Source: Candidatus Peribacteria bacterium
GTDB lineage: Bacteria; Patescibacteria; JAEDAM01; Absconditabacterales; Absconditicoccaceae
Length of the DNA: 45,768 bases
Direction: 5' to 3'
NCBI GenBank assembly: GCA_031280545.1
Contig: JAITGP010000046.1
Location: 1 to 45,768 of the forward strand
Positions 38,489-45,768 of the stretch are shown piece by piece. Under the pieces are notes generated by a model. It was given only the letters and a program-made list of their open reading frames with translations. It was not told the origin of the DNA and did no database searches. A program made the position numbers and the translations under genes. Numbering within the stretch: the stretch's first letter is position 1; every line of letters starts with the position of its first letter.

Positions 38489-38516
38489 ATCATATTTATT
38501 TACTATTTGATGTCAA
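38489..38516 (-). promoter_or_regulatory. Promoter of the gtrA-like gene
   Basis: On the minus strand TTGACA (38511-38516), 16-bp spacer, TATGAT (38489-38494), about 34 bases before the ATG. The -35 is a perfect consensus. Confidence 0.75.
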
Positions 38517-38539
38517 GTTCATCTTGGTGCTATATAAAA

Positions 38540-40183
38540 TTATCCTTCTTTCCTCTCATACATAATCAATGGCTCTAAATTCACCTCAAATTCTTTCATA
38601 TCAAATATTTCTTCAAAATGCGTAGGGCTTCACCCAACGCTATTGCTTACGCCCACTTCGGGGCTTTTTGGAAGTCAACTATTGATTTGTGAGATTTTTT
38701 CATTTCCTAAAATCTTCTGCAATTTCGCAAACCCGTTAATCAAGAGGGGAGCGGAGAGTAATCCCAGTTGTTTAATTACCCAAAGCAAGAATTCCAAATC
38801 AGCCTTTGCTTCTTCTGGATTTTCTTTATATTTTTTCCGTGGCTCAACTTTGGTGATGTATTCGTTCGCAAGCTGAACGAGGCGATACCAGTCTTCTAAA
38901 AAACCTTTTGTATTTGCATTGTTCAAATATGCATCTTCTAAACTTCCAGCACTTAATCCCTTCTCCAAAAATTTCAAAAGCTGATTATCCTCTACATCTC
39001 CCTTAAATTCTTTTAATCTTTCCTCATCAAACTTCCCCTTCACCACTCCATACTTCTTTCCTAAGCTTGCAACGCGGTTCACAAGATTTCCTCGACCTCC
39101 AATCAGCATTTTTTCCCAAGTTCCCTTGAACCTTTCCCAAGAGAAATCTCCGTCCAACCCAATTGCCACATCATACAGCAGATAAAACACCAACGCATCT
39201 CTATCATACTCCTTCGCGATTTGCAACGGGTCAAGCACATTTCCGAGCGATTTCCCCATCTTCTGTCCGTCTACCGTTAAATATCCCGTCACAAACTCCT
39301 TATCTGGCTGACGAAATCCCGCAGACTCCAACATCGCTGGTCGATACGTCGCGTGAAATTTCACAATATCCTTTCCCAACACGTGCAAAATCTCTGTATT
39401 CTCATCCCAAAACTTCCCGTTTTCTCCGTTTCTATAACATACCGTGATATAGTTCAACAACGCATCAAATCGCACATAGGTCACCTGCTCCTCGTCCCAC
39501 GGCAGCAGAATTCCGATACCCGTATGCTGATTTTCTCTGGAAATAGAAAAATTTTCTAAACCTGATTTTACAAAGGCTTTCACCTCGTTGAAACGATGTC
39601 CTGGTTCGACAAAATTCAGATTTTTCTCTTGGAAATTTTTCAAAAACTGGTCGTATTTTTTCAGATTGAAAAATCGATTTTTCTCAGAAATCACTTCTGG
39701 CTTAGTCAAATGATCAGGACAAAGCCCCTCAGTCGTCAAATCCCTCGGATTTTTGAACGCCTCACACCCTACACAATACAGTCCGCTATATTCGCCCAAA
39801 TAAATATCTTCCGCTTCGCTATGGTTCGTCTCATTGCCTTTCTCATAAATCTTCTTCAACACACTTTGCACGAAAGCGTGGTGGTCTTTATCGGTGGTTC
39901 TGATGAAATCAGTATAAGAAATCTGAAGCTCATTTCGGGTTTTCACGCTTCCCTCAGCGATTTCGTTCAAGAATTCCAAAACCTTCTTCCCTTCGCTTTC
40001 AGCTTTTTCTACCATTTTTTGCCCATTCTCGTCTAGCCCTGTGGAAAATTTGACTTCATATCCGAGTAATCTCTTCCATCTCGCATAAAAGTCTGCGATG
40101 AAAGAGCTGTTGGCGTGTCAGATATGGGGCAGCCCGTTAGCATAGTAAATAGGGGTTGTGACGAAAAATTTTTTCTTATTCAT
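38540..40183 (-). CDS. metG: Methionyl-tRNA synthetase
   Basis: 547 residues from ATG 40181-40183 to TAA 38540-38542. The HIGH motif is at residues 20-23 (LPHIGHAN), and its glycine is a TGA codon. KMSKS appears as KMGKS at 308-312. A cysteine-rich knuckle (YCVGCEAF, LCPDH) lies in the CP region. It attaches methionine to initiator and elongator tRNAs. Two more TGA glycines lie near the end (38675-38677 and one about 14 codons later). The last 45 residues run through a stretch with two GC-rich hairpins, so they may be an acquired extension. Composition is C-rich on the plus strand. It has its own promoter at 40216-40243. Confidence 0.96.
38620..38664. repeat. Two tandem GC-rich hairpins inside the metG 3' end
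   Basis: GCGTAGGG-N5-CCCAACGC (38620-38640, 7 of 8 pairs) and GCCC-N6-GGGC (38651-38664) lie in the last 45 codons of metG. GC content is far above the surroundings. It resembles a REP-like element read through by the gene. Confidence 0.55.
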
Positions 40184-40215
40184 GGGCGTTCAATACTAGA
40201 AAATAAATCTGCTAT

Positions 40216-40243
40216 AAAATAATGATTAAATTTGCTTTTTCAA
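40216..40243 (-). promoter_or_regulatory. Promoter of metG
   Basis: On the minus strand TTGAAA (40238-40243), 16-bp spacer, TATTTT (40216-40221), 33 bases before the ATG. Confidence 0.6.
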
Positions 40244-40275
40244 GTCCTCCTTTATTTCGTTTTTTTAATTGATAT

Positions 40276-40303
40276 TTGATCTTGAATTTCCCTAACGAAT
40301 ACT
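40276..40303 (+). promoter_or_regulatory. Possible promoter of the 40366 gene
   Basis: TTGATC (40276-40281), 16-bp spacer, AATACT (40298-40303). The next bases form the palindrome at 40302-40316. Confidence 0.45.
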
Positions 40304-40316
40304 TATTACTAATAAG
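40302..40316. promoter_or_regulatory. Palindrome at the start of the 40366 transcript
   Basis: CTTATTA-C-TAATAAG is a perfect 7-bp inverted repeat around one base, beginning in the -10 box. It is a candidate operator. Confidence 0.45.
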
Positions 40317-40365
40317 TAAATAAAAAAGATGGTGAATTATCTAAATATAAACAAATTAAAAAATT

Positions 40366-41229
40366 ATGACAACGGAAGAATTAAAGAAAAATGGAAATGA
40401 ACTCGCAGAATTATTGAAGGATAGACTTCACTGCGAGATTGATTGGCTGAAGTTATTGCTTACTAGCGGATCAGCTGTATCAGGAACGCATTCAGAAAGT
40501 AATTTTAACATTACGGTGCAACGGGATGCCTATCTTCTCGTATCGGTAAAAGTATCGGCGATGAATTTATTGGAGAGTATGAAGCCTCTTTTGATGACTT
40601 ATATGGGAGATGCTCAGCCTATTTGTCAGTATGTACTTACTTATGATGATGGAAAAATGGTGACTCTAGAATGGGATATTCTTGATCCTAAAGCACGAAT
40701 TTCTGAAATTGTGAATGGAAAAGTTGGAAATGTGGAAGACCTAGTCTTGTTCGGCTATGATTTGGCAGAGTTTACTCATCCTGAAATGAAAAGACAATTC
40801 GAAGAACAAGAAGCTGAGCGAATTAAAAATGCTCGAATCTATGGGATAGATCCTGGTTGTATCAAACCGGAAGATGGGGTTGAGGATTGGCCTGAATGGA
40901 AACTTTTTTCTACTATTGATGCTTTGGGGGGGTATATTTGGTGGCAACATCATGAAGAAAGTCATGGTCGCTGTGAACATGTTGATACTACTGAACAGAA
41001 GTATGGTATTGCTTATCTGGTTAACCAGACTAGAAAATATGGTGTTGAACTGGCAGAACCACAGGTAGATGAAACTTTATCTCCGACAGAATCGTATCAA
41101 AAATGGTATGCATTTTGGAAACAGTGGATGAAATCATTCTCTGATGAGGTTTGGAGTGTAGTAAATGCCAAAATATCCAAAGGAGAAGATATTTCTGAAT
41201 ATCTCCCCAAAAATTCTTGGAAGGAATAA
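40366..41229 (+). CDS. Soluble protein of unknown function
   Basis: 287 residues with no TGA codon, no signal peptide and no membrane helix. The N-terminal 130 residues alternate helices and strands (LLVSVKVSAMNLLESMKPLL, CQYVLTYDDGKMVTLEWDI). A tryptophan- and histidine-rich middle (YIWWQHHEESHGRCEHVDTT) could bind a metal through its histidines and cysteine. The C-terminal part is helical and tryptophan-rich (WYAFWKQWMKSFSDEVWSVV). I recognise no family. It is a single-gene unit with its own promoter and terminator, which together with the palindrome suggests regulated expression. Confidence 0.82.
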   Translation: MTTEELKKNGNELAELLKDRLHCEIDWLKLLLTSGSAVSGTHSESNFNITVQRDAYLLVSVKVSAMNLLESMKPLLMTYMGDAQPICQYVLTYDDGKMVTLEWDILDPKARISEIVNGKVGNVEDLVLFGYDLAEFTHPEMKRQFEEQEAERIKNARIYGIDPGCIKPEDGVEDWPEWKLFSTIDALGGYIWWQHHEESHGRCEHVDTTEQKYGIAYLVNQTRKYGVELAEPQVDETLSPTESYQKWYAFWKQWMKSFSDEVWSVVNAKISKGEDISEYLPKNSWKE

Positions 41230-41247
41230 TCTTATTTTATTAAAAAC

Positions 41248-41279
41248 GCTCTTTTTGTTTATCAGGAAGAGCTTTTTTT
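41248..41279 (+). terminator. Rho-independent terminator
   Basis: GCTCTT (41248-41253) pairs with AAGAGC (41267-41272), followed by seven T. It ends the 40366 transcript. Confidence 0.75.
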
Positions 41280-41298
41280 ATTTTTTCATCACATTCTC

Positions 41299-41326
41299 TT
41301 GAAATAAGTAGACAAATCTATATAAG
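41299..41326 (+). promoter_or_regulatory. Promoter of the 41394 gene
   Basis: TTGAAA (41299-41304), 16-bp spacer, TATAAG (41321-41326). The -10 box sits inside the inverted repeat at 41307-41335. Confidence 0.7.
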
Positions 41327-41335
41327 TTGTCTACT
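41307..41335. promoter_or_regulatory. 29-bp operator candidate around the -10 box
   Basis: AGTAGACAA (41307-41315) and TTGTCTACT (41327-41335) are perfect 9-bp inverted arms separated by 11 bases that contain the -10 box. This is the layout of a dimeric repressor site that blocks RNA polymerase. The HTH protein encoded at 41841 is a possible binder, by proximity only. Confidence 0.65.
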
Positions 41336-41393
41336 CACTTGATAAAATAATTGGTTGAGCATAGTTTTTACCTTTTATTTAGAGAAAATAAAA

Positions 41394-41792
41394 ATGAAAT
41401 TACTTAGAAATCTGATTGCTAACATTGGAATTTGTGGATTCTTGCTTTGGTTGTTTTATCATTTTCAGCTTGGAATTGATATCACTATAAATCCAGAACT
41501 CACGGATACCCGACTACATCGAATAGCAATGTTTGTGATCATGGGATTTGTTTTTTGGTTGCTCAATTCACCTATAAAATGGGTGATTCAAACCCTGTCA
41601 TTTCCTGTCAATATGTTAACCTTGGGACTTTTCTCCTTATTGATCAATGTGGTGATCTTCTACCTCTTTGCGTGGGTGATGAATACCTATTTTGCTCCGG
41701 ATATTGTAGTGAAACTGGGAAATTTGCTCCAAACGTTGATTCTTTCCTTGATTATGTCGGTAGGAATTACTATTCTCAAAAAGATTGTCTAA
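41394..41792 (+). CDS. Phage-holin-IV / YvlD-like small membrane protein
   Basis: 132 residues from ATG 41394; an in-frame TTG at 41355 is unlikely because it would lie too near the promoter's transcription start. Four hydrophobic helices are visible. The stretch SPIKWVIQTLSFPVNMLTLGLFSLLINVVIFYLFAWV follows the pattern of the 4-TM family (PF04020; YvlD in Bacillus), with the typical P-x-N-x-L-T-L-G-L-F core. Despite the family name most members are ordinary chromosomal membrane proteins, several linked to envelope stress. It is preceded by the operator at 41307 and followed, after 48 bases, by the membrane-anchored HTH gene. No TGA codon. Confidence 0.85.
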   Translation: MKLLRNLIANIGICGFLLWLFYHFQLGIDITINPELTDTRLHRIAMFVIMGFVFWLLNSPIKWVIQTLSFPVNMLTLGLFSLLINVVIFYLFAWVMNTYFAPDIVVKLGNLLQTLILSLIMSVGITILKKIV

Positions 41793-41840
41793 GTGGTTCA
41801 GATTTGTTAATTTTTTAGCTTCTTAATACACCTGTTTAGT

Positions 41841-42407
41841 ATGGCACATTATTCATTGACGAGAGACAGAGCGTCTGTTTTATTGGGAGTATCTACCAGA
41901 ACCATTGATAGATATATCAAATCTGGAAAGCTTTCTTACAAAAAAGTTGCGAATAAAGTCCTTTTATCTAGAGATGAATTGGATGCTTTAAGTTCAGAAT
42001 TTTCAGCTTTGAGGCAAGAGGTTTCTACAGAATTAGTCAGCCAAAACGCTGATCGTGTACCTGCAGTTCGTCAGGCTACGGATTTTTCTTCATTAGAAGA
42101 AAAAATTGATAAATTTACTTTGATTTTTAATGAAAAAGATAAAATGTTGGAAGAAAAAAATAAAGTGATTTTTTTACTTCAGCAGAGAATAGGGGAGTTA
42201 GAGACAAAAATTCAGAATATGATTGCTTTGCCAGACTATACTAAGGAGAAACAAGAAGCTATTCAGGAAAAACAGAGATTAGAAGCGAAATTGCAACAGC
42301 TGACTACAAAGCTCAAAGAGCAGGAGATGAAGACGTTTGTGGTGATTGGGTTTGCGATTATTTTGATTGCGGTGGCATCCTTTTTGTATGTGAAGATGAA
42401 TGGGTAA
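41841..42407 (+). CDS. Membrane-anchored DNA-binding (excisionase/MerR-type HTH) protein
   Basis: 188 residues. Residues 5-50 are an excisionase-type helix-turn-helix (YSLTRDRASVLLGVSTRTID, RYIKSGKLSYKKVANKVLL). A disordered linker leads to a long coiled coil (about 82-165), and the chain ends in one membrane helix (TFVVIGFAIILIAVASFLYV). DNA-binding proteins tethered to the membrane can act as sensors that respond to envelope state. It is probably co-transcribed with the holin-like gene and could bind the operator at 41307-41335; this is inference. Its stop codon abuts the stop codon of the convergent OLD gene with no base between and no terminator. No TGA codon. Confidence 0.85.
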   Translation: MAHYSLTRDRASVLLGVSTRTIDRYIKSGKLSYKKVANKVLLSRDELDALSSEFSALRQEVSTELVSQNADRVPAVRQATDFSSLEEKIDKFTLIFNEKDKMLEEKNKVIFLLQQRIGELETKIQNMIALPDYTKEKQEAIQEKQRLEAKLQQLTTKLKEQEMKTFVVIGFAIILIAVASFLYVKMNG

Positions 42408-44414
42408 TTATTTCTCTCCTTTCTCAAAGATACATCTAAAGATTTCTTCTAATTCTTTCCTTTGAGGATTAAATTTTGAAGAATCCAATCGATTATAGAA
42501 TTCATAGTTAGCGAAATTTACCATGTATTGTAAGCCTTTTCTTTCAAGTCCAGGATAACTTTCAATTGCTCAGAGCTTTAGGATAAAAATGTCTTCATTA
42601 TATAAGTCTTCAATACCTTCGATGATTTTTTTATACTTCTGGGGATAGTATTTTTTGATTGCGAAGACTAATCTGTTGTAATAATCTCAGCCTTCTCCTT
42701 TTCCTTGATAATTTTTTACGTGTCTGTTTGCCAATTGGTAATACTTGTTGATTTCTTTTTGTGTGAAAAATCCGTAATCTACGGTATTATCTCGGTCTCC
42801 GATAAAGTAGTTCTGAATTCAGAATTTATTTAAAAATTTATGCCAAGAATTATAGGAACCTTTTCCATTGATATTGATGAGTTCATAGGTTCCTACGATA
42901 TCTTCTCGACCTGGTTGCTCTTGTAGCCACTTGAGATAATGAGCGAAGAAATATAAATCTGAATCTCCTTCTACGAGAATAATTTTATCTACGAAGAAAA
43001 TCTTTGATAAGTTCTCATATCTTAGCAAATGCACGAGCTTTGCGTCATCTGAAGCGATTTGGAGATGGGGATTGAAAATATGGGTTTCATCTGTGGTCCC
43101 ATTTTGAAATCTGTATACATTTGTGATATTTTCTTCGTTGATGAAGAGGGCAGAGTAGGTAGAGAGGAAAAACTGTGTTCCATATTGTTCGCTGAGATGA
43201 TTGAGCAAAACTGCTAATTCCTTTTGTAATTGCGGATGGATGTGTAATTCTGGTTCATCGATAATCATAAACCCATCTTTCAAATCATTCCCATACAGTG
43301 AAAAAAGAATGAGCAAAATCGACTGTTGACCTGCACTTAGATCGGAGAGATAGAAAATATCCCCCTGTTCGTTTTTAAGTTTCAGGCTAAGTTCTCCTTG
43401 AATATATTCTAAAAAGAGATCTTTATTGAGAAATCTTTTCACAGATTTATTTAATCTTTTCCAAAAAGCTGAATTATAAAGTCTCGTTTCTATATTTTCA
43501 TCAATAGTAGAGGAGTCAGGATTGAGTAAGATTTCTTGAGAGTTCTTATTGATAATGGTTCGAATTTTATACAATACTTTGTAAAACCCTTCAAGATTTT
43601 GGCTGATTTGATCTTTTGTTCCGAAGATATAGCTATCAAATTCTAGAAAATCATTGAGATATTTTCGTGCATTGGTGTCTCTTTTGCTGGAAATAATACT
43701 AGAAGTATTTTTTAAAGGATATCGCATTCTTCCTTCATCACAACTATTTGTTGGACAGACTTTTTTAGTTGTTCGTTCTGGGTTAATTCTTTCAAATTCA
43801 TTAAAAATTCTGATACAAATATAGAGGAGTTCTTGCTCTTGAATGCAGACTAGAGCGAAGAGTTCAGTTGGAGAAAGCTGATCTTGGTGAATAGTGAAGG
43901 TCTGATCCTTTTCTGAAAAATCTGCATAAATATGTACGGTTTTGCATTGTTGGACAATATCTTCAACGCGATAATGAGGAAACCTATATTCTAAGTTGCT
44001 ATATTTTTCTATAATATGATTGATAGTATCTGTATATCTGCATACGAAGCCAATATTTTCAAAATCGTTTTCAAAAAGCTCTAATGTGATTTCTATTCCT
44101 GCTGGTTTATCTTGGGTTTTAGAATGTTTGCTGAGTTTTGAGGTCTTTTTGGGGATGAGCTGGATGGTGTTTTTGTAATTTTCTTTATTTTTCTCTATTA
44201 AAATATTCTTATCAAAGGTGTAATCCAAGACCATATTTTTAGAAAACTGATTAATAATCTCAATAAAATTGCTCTTCCCAGAACCATTTGCACCGATGAG
44301 AATATGTAGGTTGCTCTTGGTTTTATCGTCGAAATGAATTCCTTCTGTAGCAGAAATATCTTCAACAAAGGGAAAACTCATGATATTTGATATTTTTATT
44401 TGTCTGATTTTCAT
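42408..44414 (-). CDS. OLD-family ATPase/TOPRIM nuclease
   Basis: 668 residues from ATG 44412-44414 to TAA 42408-42410. The ABC-type ATPase domain has Walker A GANGSGKS (41-48), a signature-like LSAGQQS, Walker B FMIIDEPELHIHP and a D-loop/His region (FLSTYSALFINEE). The TOPRIM domain starts with Glu482 (ILVEGDSD) and has its DxD at Asp540/Asp542 (GDRDN). TGA codons give glycines at 42819-42821 and in two later places, so a standard-code search loses the C-terminal 137 residues including the DxD motif. OLD proteins are nucleases with anti-phage roles; no GajB-type UvrD helicase is adjacent, so this is a solitary (class 1-like) form. Confidence 0.9.
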
Positions 44415-44463
44415 CTGGAGGAGTGGGGTAGTGGGTAAATTGTTTTTTTTGGATTTCTTTTTA

Positions 44464-44491
44464 AGTATACTGGATTTTGAAAAAAAATCAA
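44464..44491 (-). promoter_or_regulatory. Promoter of the OLD gene
   Basis: On the minus strand TTGATT (44486-44491), 16-bp spacer, TATACT (44464-44469), about 50 bases before the ATG. Confidence 0.7.
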
Positions 44492-44561
44492 ATTATTAGT
44501 TGTTTTTTTAGGGCTTTCTATTTGCAAATTTTTCCTGTTTGTGAAAAAAATCCTCAAAAAT

Positions 44562-44588
44562 TTGACTTTTGATATATATATGTATAAT
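44562..44588 (+). promoter_or_regulatory. Promoter of the 44632 gene
   Basis: TTGACT (44562-44567), 15-bp spacer containing TTTGATATATATA, TATAAT (44583-44588). It strongly resembles the promoter at 12387. Confidence 0.65.
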
Positions 44589-44592
44589 TAAG

Positions 44593-44608
44593 ATGTATGT
44601 AAATACAT
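44593..44608. promoter_or_regulatory. Palindrome at the start of the 44632 transcript
   Basis: ATGTAT-GTAA-ATACAT is a perfect 6-bp inverted repeat starting 5 bases after the -10 box. Confidence 0.45.
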
Positions 44609-44631
44609 TTTATTCTTTATCCAATAGTACA

Positions 44632-45399
44632 ATGCCAGAAAATCTACTTCCTAATAAGGAAAATGACAAAAAAGAAGCTAAAACAACAGAAAAGAAAACT
44701 CCCGAACACCAGATTGATGAAAAACTTACAAGTTTCGATGAACAATCTACTGTTTCTCTTCAAACGATTGAAAGAGAAGTAAAAGAAGAAAAACAAAAGA
44801 AAGAAGAACCTAAAAATGAGGTCAGCTTTACGGTTTCTTTAGGTATGGGTGTCTGAGCGAAAGGGGAGAGCTGAACAGCAAATCCTCAAGAGGTTTTTTC
44901 AACTCATAGAGCAGAAGTTGCAGGTTCTTTCTTTAAAGGAGGAGTTTTGCAAACGGATATGTATGGATTTTTAGATATGGATTGAAATCCTCTCAAATCC
45001 ACGGGATATGGGCAATTACACCTTTCTAAGCAAGTGTACAAAGGAATGAATGTGGAGGGAGTATATGAATTTATTTGAAGTGGAGGAAGCACGATGAAAT
45101 ACGGGGTTTCTTATGCAGGACAACTTGAAAATGGCGGATATAAGCTAAAACTTTTACCATTAAGTCATCAGGGGAAAATTCTGGATATTGATGTATCTGG
45201 ATATACGAAGGTAGGTAAAAACGGACAAATTAACAGTTTTCTAAATGTGTATGGTTTGGATAAGGCTTTCTATGGAGAAACGGAATATGTTCACGATTTA
45301 TGAAAGAATATTGCGGGATTTGTTCAAGCGAGATATGGAGGACCGTTGAAAGAACCTTTCGTTGCAGGGACAGCGGGAATTAGACTTACTTTGAAGTAG
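44632..45399 (+). CDS. Protein of unknown function: charged N-terminus, beta-rich C-terminus
   Basis: 255 residues from ATG 44632 to TAG 45397-45399, with TGA glycines at 44854-44856, 44869-44871, 44983-44985, 45076-45078 and 45301-45303. The first 60 residues are highly charged (lysine/glutamate) and probably disordered. The remainder is glycine-rich with alternating hydrophobic and polar residues (VSFTVSLGMGV, GQLHLSKQVYKG, GVSYAGQLENGGYKLKLLPL), the look of a beta-sheet or beta-barrel domain, ending in AGIRLTLK. There is no signal peptide, so an outer-membrane role is unlikely. I recognise no family. It has its own promoter with a palindrome and a terminator. Confidence 0.78.
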
Positions 45400-45411
45400 A
45401 ACATTTCGTTG

Positions 45412-45441
45412 AAAGCACTTCAATATTTTGAGGTGTTTTTA
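45412..45441 (+). terminator. Rho-independent terminator
   Basis: AAAGCACTT (45412-45420) pairs with AGGTGTTTT (45431-45439) over 9 bp with two wobble pairs, with a T-rich end. It ends the 44632 transcript. Confidence 0.65.
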
Positions 45442-45717
45442 ATATTGTGCAAAGTAATAAATAATTTTGGATTTTGCAGGATGATATTTTTTTAGAAGGT
45501 TTTTTGTTTTGTAGACAGATGTAGACAAAATATGAGAAGAAAAAAAATCTGATATGGTTTGAATAATTTCGCGTTTCAAATTCGATGATTTTTTTTGAGT
45601 GAGTTGAACTAAGTGAAGGGTGGGAGAAAAAACGTGGCTTATTTTTTCAGGGATTTTAGGTGTGAATGAGGGTAGTTGAGAAGTGTGCTTTCCTACTTTA
45701 TAAGTTTCTATTTGCAA
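45439..45717 (-). CDS. Possible small basic protein, unknown function
   Basis: 92 residues, lysine-, serine- and histidine-rich with only one glycine, no TGA codon, no membrane helix and no recognised family. In its favour, the leader on the minus strand has a TAAAAT-like -10 region near 45757 followed by a palindrome (45735-45752), as at other accessory genes here. Against it, composition is plain and it could be a chance frame. The rest of 45400-45768 holds the terminator and this palindrome only. Confidence 0.35.
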   Translation of the reverse strand: MQIETYKVGKHTSQLPSFTPKIPEKISHVFSPTLHLVQLTQKKSSNLKREIIQTISDFFSSHILSTSVYKTKNLLKKYHPAKSKIIYYFAQY

Positions 45718-45734
45718 TTGTAAGAGGTATTCGT

Positions 45735-45752
45735 ATTATTACTTATAATAAT
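45735..45752. promoter_or_regulatory. Palindrome upstream of the 45717 start
   Basis: ATTATTA-CTTA-TAATAAT is a perfect 7-bp inverted repeat 18 bases before the minus-strand start. AT-richness makes chance possible. Confidence 0.35.
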
Positions 45753-45768
45753 TTTTTATTTTAATTTG

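Noticed and set aside
45515..45531. Two copies of GTAGACA as further operator half-sites matching 41307-41335
   Set aside because: They are direct, not inverted, lie inside a possible coding frame and match only part of the arm; chance is likely.
1..45768. In-frame TGA codons as true stops, making most genes fragmented pseudogenes
   Set aside because: The codons fall on conserved glycines in many unrelated families, the frames continue without other lesions, and all real ends are TAA or TAG.
1..45768. UGA as tryptophan (code 4) or selenocysteine
   Set aside because: Tryptophan would destroy P-loops and the HIGH motif. Selenocysteine does not fit glycine positions and would need recoding elements at dozens of sites.
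1..45768. CRISPR arrays, tRNA or rRNA genes, transposases
   Set aside because: I looked in the gaps on both strands and saw no spaced repeats, no T-arm-like GGTTCGAATCC pattern and no transposase motifs. A covariance-model search would be needed to exclude an unusual tRNA.

Overview
The window is a low-GC bacterial chromosome segment from an organism that reads UGA as glycine (genetic code 25). This is the code of Absconditabacteria (SR1) and Gracilibacteria (BD1-5/GN02), which are host-dependent Patescibacteria. I infer this from in-frame TGA codons that fall exactly on conserved glycines: the MiaA and HolB P-loops, the MetG HIGH motif, the RF1 GGDE motif, RicT, FtsH, Lgt and SecG. Every gene ends in TAA or TAG. 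A release factor 1 gene is present and no release factor 2 gene is seen here. I cannot tell which of the two phyla this is. No rRNA, tRNA, CRISPR array, transposase or integrase was found.

Layout. 1-7181: three large UGA-rich genes of unknown function. The first is cut by the window edge, the second encodes 1396 residues with a glycine/alanine-rich membrane segment, and the third ends in a papain-like Cys-His-Asp domain. 7182-11256: a self-contained operon (promoter, four genes, terminator) encoding an E2-like protein with a duplicated fold, a JAMM/JAB peptidase, a ThiF/E1-like adenylating enzyme and a ubiquitin-like protein. This is a bacterial ubiquitin-like conjugation cassette and the most interesting item in the window. 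11257-17291: miaA, a structured repeat, a small membrane protein, a DUF218 protein, gltX, a cysK remnant, rpoD and clpP. 17436-23407: a secreted peptidoglycan-binding protein, a pilin-like protein, a PilB/GspE ATPase, a PilC/GspF platform protein and a periplasmic helical protein, together a type IV pilus-type cluster. 23513-26796: ricT, a TPR protein and a degenerate M20-like protein. 26854-31773 (minus strand): a DHHA1 fragment, prfA, an M50 protease, a family-5 solute-binding protein and secG. 31934-36970: lgt, a small membrane protein, an orphan AbiEi-like regulator, a small ORFan, an IscU-like protein with only one cysteine, and ftsH. 37002-40183: holB, gtrA-like and metG, a block with inverted strand composition. 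40366-45768: genes of unknown function, a holin-like membrane protein behind a striking operator, a membrane-anchored HTH protein, an OLD-family nuclease and two more ORFans.

Regulation. Promoters are unusually uniform: a TTGAAA/TTGAYT-type -35 box, a 16-bp spacer and a TATACT/TATAAT-type -10 box, found at more than ten genes. Shine-Dalgarno sequences are mostly absent, and many starts follow pyrimidine-rich leaders. Several accessory genes, including the ubiquitin-like operon, carry a gene-specific palindrome just after the -10 box, while the housekeeping promoters I examined do not.
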